A stretch of 64,000 bases of DNA from contig NZ_JAUOQT010000001.1 in NCBI RefSeq assembly GCF_030547245.1, forward strand, positions 186,001-250,000, in the 5' to 3' direction. Positions 62,899 through 64,000 of this stretch are shown one piece after another. Each line of letters starts with the position of its first letter. The first letter of the stretch is position 1. This DNA is from Oceanihabitans sp. 2_MG-2023 (GTDB lineage Bacteria; Bacteroidota; Bacteroidia; Flavobacteriales; Flavobacteriaceae). Below the pieces are notes generated by a model. It saw only the letters and a list, made by a program, of their open reading frames with translations, was not told the origin of the DNA and made no database searches. The translations under genes and the position numbers were made by a program.

Positions 62899-63798
62899 AT
62901 GTTTTCAGCAAAAAAACGATTAGATAAAGCGTATAATGAAGCAAAAATTTTAGATTTTGATAACGATTCAAAATTTATTCTTTTTAGTGATTGCCATCGT
63001 GGAGATAATAGTTTTGCTGATGATTTTGCAAACAATAGAAATATTTATTTTCACGCATTGAAGCATTATTATGCAGAAGGATATAGCTATGCTGAAATTG
63101 GAGATGGAGATGAACTATGGGAAAACTTATCGTTCACACCAATCTTAGAAGCTCATAAAAATGTATATCTACTCATGAAACTATTTCATGAGCAAAACAG
63201 ATTACATATGATTTGGGGAAATCATGATATGGTGTATCGTGATCCGGAATATGTAAAAAGAAATTTATCGACTTATTTTGACCCTAAAATTGGTGAAGAT
63301 GTAGAGCTTTTTAAAGATATTAAATACTATGAAGGTATTATATTAAAACATACAAAAACGCAACAAGAAGTTTTTTTAACGCATGGACATCAAGCAGATT
63401 GGTGGAATTATACCTTTTGGAAATGGAGTCGTTTTTTAGTTAGAGCACTTTGGAAACCTTTAAATGTCATGGGAATTGCAGACCCTACAAGTCCTGCAAA
63501 AAACTATAAAGAGCTTATTAAAGTAGAACGCAGAACAAAAAAATGGATTACCGATAACAACAACTTAATTACTATAGTTGGACATACACACAGGCCTCGT
63601 TTTCCAGAACCTGGAGATATTGCCTTTTTTAATGATGGAAGCTGTGTACACCCAAGAAGTATTACAGGAATTGAAATTGAAAATGGCGAAATCGCATTAA
63701 TAAAATGGCAAATTGCTACAACAGAAGATGGTACACTAAAAATTGTACGTGTATTATTAGAAGGACCAAAAAAGCTAATAGACTATAAAACGAATTGA
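62899..63798 (+). CDS. Metallophosphoesterase
   Basis: I use the ATG at 62899 (299 aa, MFSAKKRLDKAYNEAK) because the longer reading from 62836 would lie inside the palindromic repeat. Metal ligands are visible: D and H in FSDCHRGDN, D in GDGDELWE, N-H in WGNHDM, H in LTHGHQADW and the GHTH of VGHTHRPRF. A membrane-proximal stretch (WNYTFWKWSRFLVRALW) may associate it with the membrane. It is a hydrolase of unknown substrate. Repeat copy D follows 5 nt after its stop. Confidence 0.85.
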   Translation: MFSAKKRLDKAYNEAKILDFDNDSKFILFSDCHRGDNSFADDFANNRNIYFHALKHYYAEGYSYAEIGDGDELWENLSFTPILEAHKNVYLLMKLFHEQNRLHMIWGNHDMVYRDPEYVKRNLSTYFDPKIGEDVELFKDIKYYEGIILKHTKTQQEVFLTHGHQADWWNYTFWKWSRFLVRALWKPLNVMGIADPTSPAKNYKELIKVERRTKKWITDNNNLITIVGHTHRPRFPEPGDIAFFNDGSCVHPRSITGIEIENGEIALIKWQIATTEDGTLKIVRVLLEGPKKLIDYKTN

Positions 63799-63803
63799 AT
63801 TAT

Positions 63804-63914
63804 TTGGGCGTTACCTTTAAAAAAAGGTCAGGCTTTTCATTATATCTTTTTTACCTTATACGTTTCACTGCGTGCAACTAGATAAAAAAGGATGCCATTT
63901 CAATCCTTAACGCA
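63804..63914 (+). repeat. Dispersed flavobacterial intergenic repeat, copy D
   Basis: It begins 5 nt after the metallophosphoesterase stop: TTGGGCGTTACC, AAAAAAAGGTCAGGCTTTTC, ATTATATC, TTTTTTA, a variable loop, TAAAAAAGGATGCCATTTC, AATCCTTAACGC. It sits between convergent genes and ends 4 nt before the ferredoxin stop. Confidence 0.85.
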
Positions 63915-63918
63915 ACCC

Positions 63919-64000
63919 TTAACTTTCAGGAGCAAGTTCTACTTCAAGACCTTCCATTGCTGGAGTCATTTGAATCTGGCAACCTAATCTAGAGTTCTCT
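63919..64000 (-). CDS. 2Fe-2S ferredoxin, C-terminus only
   Basis: The last 26 residues of a minus-strand gene cut by the right edge. They read NSRLGCQIQMTPAMEGLEVE and end LAPES. The NSRLGCQI motif, containing the last cluster cysteine, and the following LEVEL tail match adrenodoxin-type 2Fe-2S ferredoxins. Most of the gene lies outside the window. Confidence 0.75.
   Translation of the reverse strand, partial: ENSRLGCQIQMTPAMEGLEVELAPES

Noticed and set aside
1-64000. CRISPR arrays, prophage, insertion sequences, rRNA operons
   Set aside because: No regularly spaced direct repeats, phage structural genes, transposase genes or rRNA sequence were seen on either strand.

Overview
The window looks like the chromosome of a marine-type member of the Flavobacteriaceae (Bacteroidota). 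The DNA is AT-rich, and it carries SusC/SusD-type importers, three proteins with a C-terminal type IX secretion (T9SS) sorting domain, several Bacteroidota-type promoters (TTG/TTTG, about 19 nt, TAnnTTTG), a DnaQ-DnaE fusion polymerase, and house-keeping genes with flavobacterial-type neighbours. No phage, IS element, CRISPR array or rRNA is visible.

Region 1 (1-25,900) is an alpha-glucan (starch/maltodextrin) utilisation locus. A minus-strand operon reads MFS sugar transporter, beta-phosphoglucomutase, GH65 maltose phosphorylase, GH13, esterase-GH31 fusion, GH13, GH13, and a small secreted protein. A LacI-type regulator precedes it. Divergent from that regulator is a plus-strand operon: SusC, SusD, a SusE-like binding protein and a T9SS-exported GH13 amylase. 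A second LacI-type regulator closes the locus. The inferred flow is: surface amylase and SusCDE capture and import glucan, periplasmic GH13/GH31 enzymes shorten it, the MFS carrier brings in maltose, and GH65 plus PgmB yield glucose 6-phosphate. The most unusual protein is the SusD, which carries an inserted copy of the SusE carbohydrate-binding repeat.

Region 2 (26,000-34,900) holds tRNA-Leu(UAG), an M20 peptidase, an EamA exporter, a T9SS M28 peptidase, a BlaI/M56 sensor pair with a triple operator, a ParD-ParE module whose toxin is frameshifted, a DUF4407 protein and a frameshifted DUF1272 gene.

Region 3 (34,900-47,400) is mostly house-keeping or conserved flavobacterial genes: PhnA-like, two STAS proteins, MmcQ, DUF4230, cyclase, hemW, ruvC, an outer-membrane protein, a flippase-like protein plus glycosyltransferase, a Bax-inhibitor-like protein, and a second BlaI/M56 pair with a different triple operator.

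Region 4 (47,400-59,500) has a LuxR/NarL-type two-component system with a 54-residue secreted peptide encoded upstream, tRNA-Asp(GUC), DUF58, thioredoxin, the DnaQ-DnaE polymerase, a DUF2383-like protein, and a DUF6252-like lipoprotein with cysteine repeats followed by a decayed further repeat.

Region 5 (59,500-64,000) has rpsP-rimM-trmN6, an acyl-CoA (glutaryl-CoA type) dehydrogenase, a metallophosphoesterase, and the C-terminus of a 2Fe-2S ferredoxin. Four copies of one dispersed intergenic repeat family lie at 27.7, 34.8, 53.0 and 63.8 kb.
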